From Setomelanomma holmii (taxonomy: Eukaryota > Ascomycota > Dothideomycetes > Pleosporales > Phaeosphaeriaceae): 64,000 nucleotides of DNA. The notes beneath the pieces were generated by a model. The model worked only from the letters and a program-made list of their open reading frames with translations, did no database searches and was not told the DNA's origin. The translations under genes and the position numbers were made by a program. Positions 10,417 through 20,862 of the stretch are shown here, one piece after another (positions within the stretch are counted from its first letter, which is position 1; each line of letters opens with the position of its first letter). The stretch lies in the NCBI GenBank assembly GCA_010015745.1, contig ML978208.1, positions 62,001 to 126,000 of the forward strand, read 5' to 3'.

Positions 10417-11958
10417 AAGCGTATGGTCTGGAGAAAGGCCGGCTGCCGAGGATATAGGGTCCTCAAGCCAGAGATCTCGAGATGACGTGGAAATAGCCGT
10501 TCCCAGATGAACATGCGTATACATGAGAGGATGGCGAAACAATGAGACAAGAACTGTTCATGCATTGGAGTAAGTGCATTCTCGATGACGTGTCGTAGGA
10601 TGATCGATGAGGGAATGGATTGTGGGCAACGAGATGTCAGCAGATTCAAGAACCATCAAGGTATCTGCTAGTAGGCATTCCTGCTTCACACATTGGTCAA
10701 ACGCAGAGGCAGAATTTGTATATGGACTTCTGCACATGCATGGATGATGCAAATGCCGTCAGCATACTCGTGACTTGAACCCCTCCTGCCAACTCGAGAG
10801 CATCTTCAAACATCCATCCTCACCCTCATAAACGCCCTCCTCAAATAGCAATTACGCGCGAGACACAACAGCTCACAAACCCTCTCGTCCTACGCAGCTG
10901 AAGCGCGTGCCTGTCTCAGGGATGGCGTTCGCAACCTGTAACATCCCAGCCACCAATGCGCGGCCGCCCAGAGGATCGGCCCTGACAGCGTCCTCAGCCC
11001 CGTGTTTCAGGTCCGCAAATCTTCAACCCACTTGCGACGCGAACAACGACGTTTGCCATCACTTGCGGAAGTACCCTGACGGTGCGGACACGCGACTGGC
11101 TAGCTTTTATGCGAGCGTCACTTGCGCAGCGCGAATGAGGAGTAAGTTCGACGGTGGGATGTGATCTGCCATAAGACTTGCCCTGCCAGGTCGTGGGATG
11201 CTTTGTTCCGTCTTCCGGCTCTTTGCGAGTTTACTTGATGTGGTGTTGAGCGACTGAATATCACGATTATCACGACGTGCCTCCTTTTTTCTTGCTTTCG
11301 GGTTTTCTGTTCTTACGCTGTGCGTTAACTTCGCCGGTCCGTCGTTTCTTCACGAACACTATCACTCCTTGAGCTTCGCATTCGTTCCTTGCAGGCCCGG
11401 CGCCGACGACCCCTCATTTTATTGTCTCATTTACTCTTTCGCCTTGCAGAACTCAGATCGGGTGTTGCGCGTGCAGGAAGAAGAGGGAAAGAAGAGCAAT
11501 TGATTTGATTGCCGAGGTTACACAGCTTTTGTCATAGGAGCGCGACGACTCGGCTTCGTGTCAATTACGTTGATATACCCAACTATCTGGAATACCACCG
11601 CTGAGAACGCGGCGCGCATTCCCGTCTCAAGTGGTATTGAGAGAGAGAGGAGCTCGTTGTCCACGGCAACGCGCAGCAAACGGACACACACATTGAATTT
11701 GAATGCGCAACGGCAAGCAGCGCATTTCGAAGCTTCACACCACAAACATCTGACGTCTCACGAACGTCAACTACATCACGCACTCTTTCAAACATCCTGC
11801 GTCTCAGCATCTGTACACGATACTGGAGTGTCTACGCTCCTTCAGCACCTTCATACAGTGACAGCGAGGTCCCACTGGGATCGACTCTCCTGGATTGAAA
11901 GACGCCATACAGTGCGAGTACGCTCCCTCGATAACGGTACGAAAACCGAAGCACTACG
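10417..11958. other. Intergenic, 1.54 kb
   Basis: No convincing gene. The stretch just before 11959 probably contains the promoter and leader of the GPI-protein gene. A short plus-strand frame near 10907-11164 has no family resemblance. Confidence 0.45.
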
Positions 11959-12702
11959 ATGCACACCTCACTACGAGCCACCGTGGTCGGCCTCGCGATC
12001 TTGAACACCGCATCCGCCGTCCAACTCGCCAGCTTCGCACCCCGCATCGAGATCTCCAACGCGCAATGCCGAACAGCATACACCACAACTATTGAAGGCT
12101 GCCAGGCCAGCGACTTTGCGGCCAATGCAATTTGCAGCTCCGCTTGCGTTCAGGGCCTGATCAAGATCGGAAATGTAGTGAACAGTGCTTGCAAAGACGT
12201 CGATGTAGGCGAGACGAGCATCATCGGTGTATTCCAGAACGGCATCGGCATACAAGCGTTGTGCCCAGGCGTGGCTGTGACGACCATATCTTCGACTGCT
12301 TCCAAGACGACAGCACCAGCGCAAACGAGTGCGCCGCCGGCGAAAACAACTACGCCGACAGCAGCGCCACCACCAGCATCTACACTCACGACTTCAACAT
12401 CAACGTCGACTTCACAGGCAGACGCTCCGCAGTCTTCGAGTGCTTCTTCGGGAGGCATTGTGGTTGATCCGAGTCCTACGTCAGTAGCCAATAGCGCACC
12501 TACAAGCGCTTTGAAGCCAGCAGCTTCATCGGCTGCGGCGAGCACAAGTCGAGCAGCAAACGCGCAACTGTCAAACGCAGACTCGGGAGGCGGATCGCCA
12601 TTTGATGTGCAGGCCGTCAGCGCTTCGTCACACGTTCGACTATCTGACGCGAGTGTCGCGGCATTGCTAGGGCTTGGGCTGCTATTCGTTGCATGGGCGT
12701 AG
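11959..12702 (+). CDS. Secreted GPI-anchored Ser/Thr-rich protein, 247 aa
   Basis: Single exon. Residues 1-20 (MHTSLRATVVGLAILNTASA) are a signal peptide. They are followed by a small domain of about 90 residues with six cysteines (in NAQC, EGC, AIC, SAC, SAC and ALC), probably three disulfides. The rest is Ser/Thr/Ala/Pro-rich and likely O-glycosylated. It ends in a short hydrophobic tail (SVAALLGLGLLFVAWA) without a charged end, the pattern of a GPI-attachment signal. Such proteins sit on the plasma membrane or are cross-linked into the wall. The Cys spacing is not one I can assign to a named domain such as CFEM. Function is unknown beyond location. Confidence 0.85.
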   Translation: MHTSLRATVVGLAILNTASAVQLASFAPRIEISNAQCRTAYTTTIEGCQASDFAANAICSSACVQGLIKIGNVVNSACKDVDVGETSIIGVFQNGIGIQALCPGVAVTTISSTASKTTAPAQTSAPPAKTTTPTAAPPPASTLTTSTSTSTSQADAPQSSSASSGGIVVDPSPTSVANSAPTSALKPAASSAAASTSRAANAQLSNADSGGGSPFDVQAVSASSHVRLSDASVAALLGLGLLFVAWA

Positions 12703-13119
12703 ACCGCCTCATCACCACACCTGATCTCAAACCTCATTTCTTTACGTTCACAGCATTGCCAAAAAGGGCACTATGATCTGGCGTTTTGTTTTTATTTGTT
12801 GGCATTGTACGATACCCACATTGACTCGGTGTTGGAAACAGATGCGTGGAATGAAGCGGGTGAATAGGCGGAGAACTGGAATGCAGGATATGGAGCAAGC
12901 AAGAGACGTGGCCGAATGAGCCCACTTAGCTTGGAGACGCAATATATATACAGCGTCGAAATGTATGAACAAACATCACTCAGGACTTCAGAGTATCCGT
13001 CTTGCTTGTGACATACTACCTTCAGATCCCTGCTCCCTAAGCGAGGAAGCTGCACCCCAGACGTAATCCCGCTCCCGCTGCGATCACTTATCGTCAGCCT
13101 CCAGCTCTTGAACCCCACC
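12703..13119. other. Intergenic, 417 bp, with a TATA-like run
   Basis: Between the GPI-protein stop and the hydrolase leader. A run of alternating T and A at about 12943-12950 could serve as a TATA element for the plus-strand hydrolase gene roughly 200 bp downstream. Confidence 0.4.
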
Positions 13120-13152
13120 ATGCAGGAGCACAGTCGAGGCTGGAAAAGATGA
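13120..13152 (+). promoter_or_regulatory. Upstream ORF overlapping the hydrolase start codon
   Basis: ATG at 13120 in a strong context (CCCCACCATGC) opens a 10-codon frame that ends in TGA at 13150-13152. That stop overlaps the ATG of the hydrolase (13149-13151) as ATGA. If it is inside the transcript, ribosomes would meet it first, so main-ORF translation would need leaky scanning or reinitiation. The transcript start is not known. Confidence 0.4.
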
Positions 13153-14642
13153 GAAAAACCATAGTTCTATGCTTCATACATGGCTTCAAGGTGCGTCAAC
13201 CACGCGCTCGACACGTGACTGCCAATACGTCATGCTCGCGATTGAGCTGAGACTTGCGCGCAGCTGCGGCTATCGAGAGACATGTTGCTAACGACTGTGT
13301 AGGGTGGAGATGACACTTTCGGTATGATAGTCAGGTAGTCGCGAGAGACATCGGACTAACTTCTCAAGGCAACTTTCCGTCACATCTCAAGGCCATCCTC
13401 CAGCATGCGCTCCCGAGAGTCACCATCCTCACCATCACCTACCCAAAGTACGAGACGCGAGGGGACCTGACTGAATGTGTCGCACGGTTCAAGGAATGGT
13501 TGACCAACAAGGTCATCGACCTCGAGGTCGCCAATTCGACGCCTTCGCCCACCGTCGATCCGTCTGTTCACACGATCCTTGTCGGCCACTCTATGGGTGG
13601 CATAGTGGCAGCTGAGACATTGTTGTCCATCACGGGCGACCAGCCCGTGAACTCCCAGAAGAATTCACAGATAGGCTCTACGATGCTGGAGGAGCACTCC
13701 ACGCTCATGTTCCCGTACATACAAGGCATATTGGCATTCGACACGCCATATCTGGGCATTGCACCTGGCGTGGTGGCCCATGGCGCGGAGAAACACTGGC
13801 AGACTGCCAACTCGGCGTACTCGGCATATTCGAATCTAGCGGGAGCGTTTGGCTGGGGAAAGAAAGATACGGCGCCGAGCGCAGTCGATGCGAGCAGGAT
13901 GCTCCCAGCCCCGTCGTCAGGGTCTGATGTCGACGTAGCATCAGCACCCTTATGGCAACGCTATGGCAAAGTAGCCATGTTTGCTGGTGCCGCGGGTGCC
14001 ATTGCAGCTGGTGGCGCCGCCGCGTACATGAAGCGCGATCAAATATCCGAAGGCTTGAACTGGGCTACCTCGCATCTCGAATTTATCGGCGCTCTCGCGC
14101 GACCCGAAGAAATGCAAAAGCGACTCGCAAAGATCGCCAAGCTTTCCACAACGTCCGATTTGGGTTTCACAAACATGTACACCACCCTCGGGCACGTAGT
14201 CAACTCTCAGCAACAGACACAAAAAGAGTCCTGGACCGGCAAAGTCGCAGGAAAAGACCGCACATTCTGTAATCTCCCAAAAGGCGAGCTGAAGAATTAC
14301 TTCATCCCCGCGGTCAACGACAAAGGCACGGCGGAAACATGGGCGCACATGAACATGTTTGAACCGCGCAACAACCCGGGCTACTACACGCTCAGCGAAA
14401 CGGCCAAGGAGAAGATCATGGAGTGGTCTGAGACGCCGTGGTATGAGGAGAGTGAGGGCCCGCTCGTAGGAGAGGTTGGTGAAGAGGCAGAGATTGTGGA
14501 GAGGCAGGAGGTGGATGAGGCGATGCAGAAGGAGGCGGAGGACAGGGAGAGGCAAGAGGAGTTTGTGGATTTGAAGAGGGGGGCTGGGACGCCGGTGGAT
14601 GGGGAGGGGGAGGAGGGGAAGAGGAAGAGGAGGGAACTATAA
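13149..14642 (+). CDS. DUF676-type alpha/beta hydrolase (putative serine esterase), 444 aa
   Basis: Three exons: 13149-13190, 13303-13321 (19 nt) and 13369-14642. Intron 1 (112 nt) has a GCTAAC branch and intron 2 (47 nt) a GACTAAC branch; phases close exactly. The spliced N-terminus reads FIHGFKGGDDTFGNFP, the oxyanion-side motif of this fungal family. The nucleophile elbow GHSMGG puts the catalytic Ser at about residue 95. An Ala/Gly-rich hydrophobic stretch (VAMFAGAAGAIAAGGAAAYM) near residue 215 could touch a membrane. The last about 70 residues are Glu/Lys-rich and probably disordered. DUF676 members are predicted lipases or esterases; the substrate here is unknown. A short upstream ORF overlaps the start codon. 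Confidence 0.88.
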
Positions 14643-16697
14643 CAGGAAGGGACATGAGTGAGGATGGTGGTGATGGTGGGGGGGTTGTACTCTTCCTGCG
14701 AAGTCATTTACGGGTACATGACTTGACTTAGATTTACTTTACTGCAGCGACCACAATGAAATTTGAAGTTCTACCACGCTGCAGTATTGGCACCCGTCGT
14801 GAGCGGTCTATGTGGCTGAACCCTTTCGAATCCTTCCGTCCGATAGGACTTCGTCTTGTCAAACAAAAATACACGCAATTCCATGTATTCGACGGATTGT
14901 TCCGATATAAAGCCTCGCATCGTCCTTCCGCTGCGTTCTTCCCTCATACTCTTGAGAATCAATGATGCGGACTTTCATCTCCAAAACAGAGACACAACTA
15001 AGACAAGTCCTTTCCTCGCCCGGGCTATTCGAGCATCATTCCTTTTGGAATCGAGGAGGACAAGAGGCTGTATGCGAGTACGCGAAACCTGCCGTGGAGG
15101 ATAATCATGTGGACTGATGTCCAAGGATATCGATTATGTCAAAAGTACCGGTGGCTCACTCATACAGACTTGCCGTTAGCGCAAATTGAGAGACGTGTTA
15201 ATATTCTCCCGCATCTATTCTCCTGGCTCTACAATCTCTTTAGAGGCCGATTCTCTCGTCTCTGAAATTGTTTCTCCAAGAGTCCATGTGTCTGTTGCTT
15301 GTCTGCGACCAGTCCGCAAAGATCAACGCTACCCACCAAGGACTTTCTGGACCCAAGCCAGTTCCAAATAGCTGCAAGTCATGCCCGAAATGTGCGAACC
15401 ATTGATGCATGTTGTATCGAGTCACTTCTTTTTCTTACCAAAGGAAACTTCGCGCACATCAGAACATGTGGGCTTTGTGTCGCCCCTGTGAGGAGCGCAC
15501 CGTGGACGAAAAGATCGGAAGGAACTGTTCCTTGTCTCGGACTGCTTTGGATTGAGCTTTGTATATCGAAAAAAGGATTTCGTGCTCTATCATAAGCGTG
15601 ACGAAATCCGCGAGGTGTATTACATCAGCTACTCATCGGCCATATGGAACCGCAGTCAGTGCGGTATGGGTATAAACTATGCCAGCTTTGTCCTTCCAAG
15701 TTGAATATCTCCACCCAAAAAAACAATTCGCACCTCCAAACCAATATGCGGAGGCATAATGTGTTCTTTCGTGCGTTCTTGTTAAAATCCAACCGGAAGC
15801 AGGTCATGTGTTGTCTTGTTTCCCACCACTCTCAACTACGCATACATGTTCAGCTGCGCTCCTGTACAATTGGCGCGGGCCACCAATTCATGTCCTCAAA
15901 CCTGAGCTGCAAATGAGAAGCTCAGAGGTCGCGAGGTCCCGAAGTATAAGAATATCTGTCTTCCTTGCAATTCTTCAATCCAACAAGGTTCTGGTAACGG
16001 ACCTCATCGAAAAGCTAACCCAAGCCATGGATGTGTTGTTTCTGCTCTGCCGAAAACACCACGATGAAGCGACCATGAGCGTTCTCGCTTTCTCAAATTG
16101 TACCGCGAGTTAAATATGTTGGTCTGCCGCATTCAGCGGATTCACGCTAGATATGGCCATGGCGGTGTGTACATGTGTAAGCATTTTACACTCTCAGCTG
16201 AGAATGCTGGTGATTGAAGCTATCAGAAATCAATAAAAAGTGGAAAGTTCCACATGTACGGCACTTCTTTCGCTAAAAGCATATGTACAGCACAATATGT
16301 CCACGAAACCGGAGTGTCAAATCTCCATGAGGCCTAAATTAGTAATGTTGCGTGCGAACTACATGTCAAGTAGCGATACTCGAAACGCGTCGCTGAATCA
16401 GTTTAAAAACTTCCTTCTTCCAAGTCAGAATTCAAGATTCCCACCAAAGTTCTTAAACTTGCATCTAGATTGACATCGACGAGTATTATGAGGATGGACA
16501 TTTTGTTTGGGCCGCTAGGGATAGGTTTGTTCGGGCCTGTGAGTTTCGTTTCTTTGTATGTCGTACGTACGCCGTCACATAAAATGGTAGTGCATGTAGG
16601 TCTATGGCAGTTGTCTCATGGTATCATCTTAGCTATTGAACATGTAACTTCTAGATAGTTTTATGTCAACAATGTTCATATAAACTCATCCTGCAGA
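14643..16697. other. Intergenic, 2.05 kb, AT-richer towards its right end
   Basis: Convergent gap between the hydrolase (+) and the sedolisin (-). The stretch from about 15.1 to 16.7 kb is visibly richer in A and T than the surrounding genes. No transposase, reverse transcriptase or RNA gene was recognised. Short frames here look random. Confidence 0.4.
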
Positions 16698-18797
16698 TCA
16701 CTTCAAGTTCAAGAACACATCCCTCATCTTTGTGTAGTTCGGTGTACCAACGCCCGTGACCGGATCCCACCCGGGACTCGCCGGGAAACCTTGCGTTCCA
16801 CAACCAGGATTCCCTCCACTCGTAATATCATTAAACACCTCAGGATGCTTGTAGATCGTCGGGTTCAGAAAGCCCAAAGGTCCTTTACCCTGCTCCAGTC
16901 TCTCCTCATTCAGCAAATTGATGATACTTGCGAAGATAGGCGCAGACGCAGAAGTGCCGCCTACACCGCGTGTCTTATTGAGGTACACGGTGGCGAGGTT
17001 GAGACCGAGGGCTGCAACGTCGGGATACGCGCGGCCGGAGGAGTTGAAGACGGATTCACCGTACGGAGGGGAGTACTTGGAGAGGTATTTGGACACGGCT
17101 TTGTCTTGCCATGAGGGGCGCGAGAAGATGCTGGAGAAGCCGCCACCTGAGTAGTATGAGAGCGGGCCGTTGGGTGCTGCGACGGCTTTTTCGCCGCCGT
17201 AGATGGAGGAGTTGACGAGTGTGGTCGCGCCAACGGATGTGATCTACGAGAATTAGCGAAAGGATATCATGTTGAGGAGAAGAGTTTGGAGGCTTACGTA
17301 AGGGCAGTTGGCTGGGAATGAGGGCGAGAAGCGCGTGCCCTCGGTGTCAACGTAGCCGTATTCGGAGTTGAGACAGCTGTTGTTATAGCCAGAGTTGTAC
17401 CTGTTTGCGACACCAGAGTCTCCAGAGGCGAAAATGACGCTGACGCCCTGCAAGGCCAACTTCATCCATTCACGGCATTGACGCTCTTGGTAGAAACGTG
17501 GAAGGGCACCCTCAATTTGGCCATAGGACACAGAGATGACGTTGCTGACGGGTACTCCACCGCACTGGAGTGGGCCAGTGTAGCCGCCTTCGTTGGGGTC
17601 AGGATATGCGGGATCAACGTATGGCTGATCTCCGCCTTGGTATGTGCAGTATGAGCCGTCCTAAGACTGTTAGCCAGTGTCGCTACTACCTGATATGGTA
17701 ATGGCTTACCAAAGCGTCCAGGAAAATGTTGAAGGTTCCGACGGAATCCACATTAACCGAGTCACCACTCTGGTACAAGCGTGTCTGCTGCGGCCAGATG
17801 ATTGAGTAGGCAGTTTGGAAGTCCAACGCACTCTCGATGACCTCGCCTGCAGCAGCAACGGACGCGTTCGCAGGCTTGCCGCCATCGATCGAGATGAACT
17901 CAGGGACCGTGTCCGACGGAATTTTCGGAGAGGTGAAGTTCTGGAAGAACGTCTTGAGATCAGGAAGATACAGATAATCTGCCCATTCGGCGATTCCGAG
18001 CTGGTTCCCAGTGTGGTTGTACTTCCCAACCGGAATGTTGTAGATCGCGCGCAAGCAATCGATCGTGATCAGCGTAGCACAGCTGGTAAGACCAGTGAGA
18101 CCGGTGATGTTGACAGGAGCCTCGATCGTTGCCCTGGCTTGAGCCACTGGGCGCAGGCCATCGAGTTGGATGGTGGGCATGATAAAGTCAACATGCTTGC
18201 GGACTTGATGCGGAACACCATACTCGTCGCATGCAATACGATAGCCACCCGAGTCTTTGTGTTGGTAATTATGATACTCGGTTTGTAGTAGCTCCTCAAG
18301 TTCTGCAACAGTAGCTGAGAACTCAATCCAGTTGCGCCCTTTTCACCCATCAGTACAAGGCCTGACGTATTCGCGGAAGGTTTTACTTACCCTTTGAGTG
18401 CTTGATCCTCTTGAGGTCAATACCAGAGCTCGTGAGCCACTCAAGTGTCGAGTCTGAGGCTTCCGGGTGTGGTGCAAAGGTGTTGGCGACCTGTCCCGCC
18501 GTCCAGTGCTTTCCTAGGCTGGGTGTCAGCGAACCACTCATTCAAATAAGCGAAACGGTCCTTACCAAAATTTGGCGAGTCTGGGTCGGAAATGTCCTCC
18601 AAGAAGCGGTCCGAGTACTCCAGGTTGCGCTGGTTCAATCCAATACGGACCGGCAGAACGGCGTCTCTTGGGGCACGAGAATGCTTTGTCCATGCAACTG
18701 GCGATGCATGTCTCTTCTCGTGAACAGCATGAGTCTCGAGTGGCGAGCTTGTTGCCAGGGCGCTCAGCCCGAGCAGTACCCAATTGAAGGAGCGCAT
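16698..18797 (-). CDS. Secreted sedolisin-family protease (tripeptidyl peptidase type, S53), 630 aa
   Basis: Five exons: 18797-18566, 18513-18391, 18338-17710, 17660-17298 and 17243-16698. All four introns (49-54 nt) are canonical and in phase. An N-terminal signal peptide (MRSFNWVLLGLSALATSS) is followed by a pro-kumamolisin propeptide (NQRNLEYSDRFLEDISDPDSPNFGKHW...). In the catalytic domain, ESALDF supplies the Glu and Asp of the triad (about E287 and D291) and GGTSASAP the Ser (about S547). FASGDSGVA carries the conserved oxyanion-hole Asp. The C-terminal segment (DVTGVGTPN-like, here DPVTGVGTPN) belongs to the calcium-site region. These enzymes release tripeptides from protein N-termini at acid pH outside the cell. 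The true ATG is 18797; an upstream GTG reading is not needed. Confidence 0.96.
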
Positions 18798-18861
18798 GTT
18801 GAACACAAGGATTCAGAAAAGAGACCTTTGAAGAAGCCGTGCGAAACAAGCAGACGGCTGC

Positions 18862-18869
18862 AATATATA
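18862..18869 (-). promoter_or_regulatory. TATA-box candidate for the sedolisin gene
   Basis: Reads TATATATT on the minus strand, about 65 nt before the ATG at 18797, a plausible distance for a fungal core promoter with a short leader. Confidence 0.45.
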
Positions 18870-20862
18870 CGCTGGTCCGCGCCAAATTGCTGTGCCGCCG
18901 CGGCCTTATTCCCTCAATCCTACGTAGTTCGCGTACAAGCAATCATCGTATTATATGACTGCATCGCTGCAAGAAGCCTCGCATAGAGACGGTAGATACA
19001 TTGCCGTCCTGCCTGTTGGAGCTTAGAGAATAACGTTCCCGGAACACCCTCCTTCCAGCAAGTCGTGCGGCGCGCGGCTTGCCAATCGGACCGGTCAGCT
19101 TCGACATGGTAGTAATCCACTCAGGTACGTCGTGTCTGATAAAGCGATAATTAGATGCGGGACGGAAGCTTGTCACGTCTGGGCAGGAAGCTTGGTGATG
19201 CTTTGAGAGGCTTGTTCCCGGGCACTAGTGTGGCATTACGCCAGTTGAGGAAGGTGCCTCGGTAAGGTGCAGGAAAGAGGTGGGGCTGGCGTCATCAACA
19301 CTCGTATATTTGGGTGCGATTACACTTCGTCCTTCCTTCGGCACGGATACTCTCAGCAACCTTCCCCGCGCTCCGAATTCTTGAGCTGCTGCGAGTATCT
19401 TGACTTCCTGTACAAGACGTCCCTCTCATCGAATAAAGATTCCTTCAAATTGAATCCAAATCCACAGACACAGATCCGATGGTGTCTTTCGTCCCGGCCT
19501 GGCCATCAACCGAAACGCAGATGTACTGCGCCGATATTAGTCTCCTCGAAACCTCTATACAAACCCGAGATACGTTCTTCCTCAGCAGGAAAGATCTAAG
19601 CGAGAGATTATTGTATGTGTGCTCTCGCTGCACAGATATGGGTGTAGATTACCGCTACAAAGTGCCTTCTCTTCTTTCTCACCTGCACCAAAGACCCTTA
19701 GGTTCCCCAAACATCAGCCAAGTTACACTTTCATGTCCTTCTACCCGGTGCCTTGGGATACATATCCAAATCCCAGACCGCAGCAGCGTGACTTCTAGGG
19801 ACTGGGTGCACCCCACATTCCCCAAAGTAGGCGCATTGCATCCTGACGTGAGCAAAAAGACTGCTGTACCCAATGTACCATTCAAGATGTATGGAGTCTA
19901 TCCTGGAAAACTCATCACATTGCATCCTATGTGTCGCGCCCTTCATTTCCGCCTTTGCTTCAAAAAATGAAGTACAAATTCATCACGCTATTCTCATCGG
20001 TTAGCTTTTCACGATATACCCACCTTTGTCCGAGCCCCTCGAAAAAGCTCGATAACTACGCTATGTGCTCAGGCGCAGGTGATTAACATCCGACGTCTAC
20101 CTTCAAAAGGGGAACCGAATGTGTGATGGAGCGCTCGAGTCGTCTGTCAACAATATCAAGGCCCTCGGAATGAGACTTTCATCACGAACGTGAATAACAA
20201 AGCGAAGTGTAGACTTGTGAAACTCGTTACAGCGAGTTCATGTGTCTTTCGAAGCACTGAGGCAATCTGTTTATGGGGCTTTCGTCCTCCGCTTGTTCGT
20301 CTCTGTAAGAGCAACGTATAAGAGCACAATCAACCTCGCACCTTGCCACCTATTCTTCACCGTCAAACATTAATATTCAAAGCAACCGATAGCGTATGAT
20401 TTTCTAGGGCTTTTCTCTTGATACACATCCTCAAAGCAAAATTCACAAGATGCGTGTATAATGAATGTGATGAAGTGAAACCACGCGCACAGTCTGAAAG
20501 ATAGTTCCTACACCCCAGCGTTGGCATCGGCGTCAAGCGTTCAGCGGAGACGTCCCCATACGCTGTCCAGGCCGAGACACGATGCTGTTCTCTCCTTTTC
20601 CACTCCACCCGCAAGACGTGCTCAACGGGTGGCTATGCGGCCGGTGCGTCGATGCACACTGCAGTATAGGCTGTTCCAATGTCGATAGATGTCTCTGACG
20701 TGTTGGTGTTCGCCGTCCCGCAAGTCGTAGATGCGGTGCGTGGTAGATCAAACTGAGGATCTAATGTGACGCAGTGCGCATAATCGGACGGTCAGTGAGG
20801 CTAGCAGCCAAGACGAAAGCTTGCTCCCGTAGGAAATTTTCTGGGATCCTTGGAACACATGA
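18870..20862. other. Intergenic, about 2 kb
   Basis: Upstream of the sedolisin and downstream of Upf1. Probably holds the regulatory region of the protease gene and the Upf1 3' UTR. No coding frame with splice continuity and no RNA gene was recognised. Confidence 0.4.

Noticed and set aside
12150..12737. 195-codon minus-strand frame across the GPI-protein gene
   Set aside because: Antisense shadow of the Ser/Ala/Thr-rich coding region; low-complexity codons leave the opposite strand open.
14810..14860. TTCGAATCC-like string resembling a tRNA B box
   Set aside because: No flanking acceptor, D or anticodon stems could be drawn.
14643..16697. Transposon relic in the AT-richer gap
   Set aside because: No terminal repeats, target-site duplication or transposase/reverse-transcriptase motifs could be read; base composition alone is not enough.
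18798..18806. GTG start upstream of the sedolisin ATG
   Set aside because: Adds only three residues; the ATG at 18797 directly precedes a good signal peptide.
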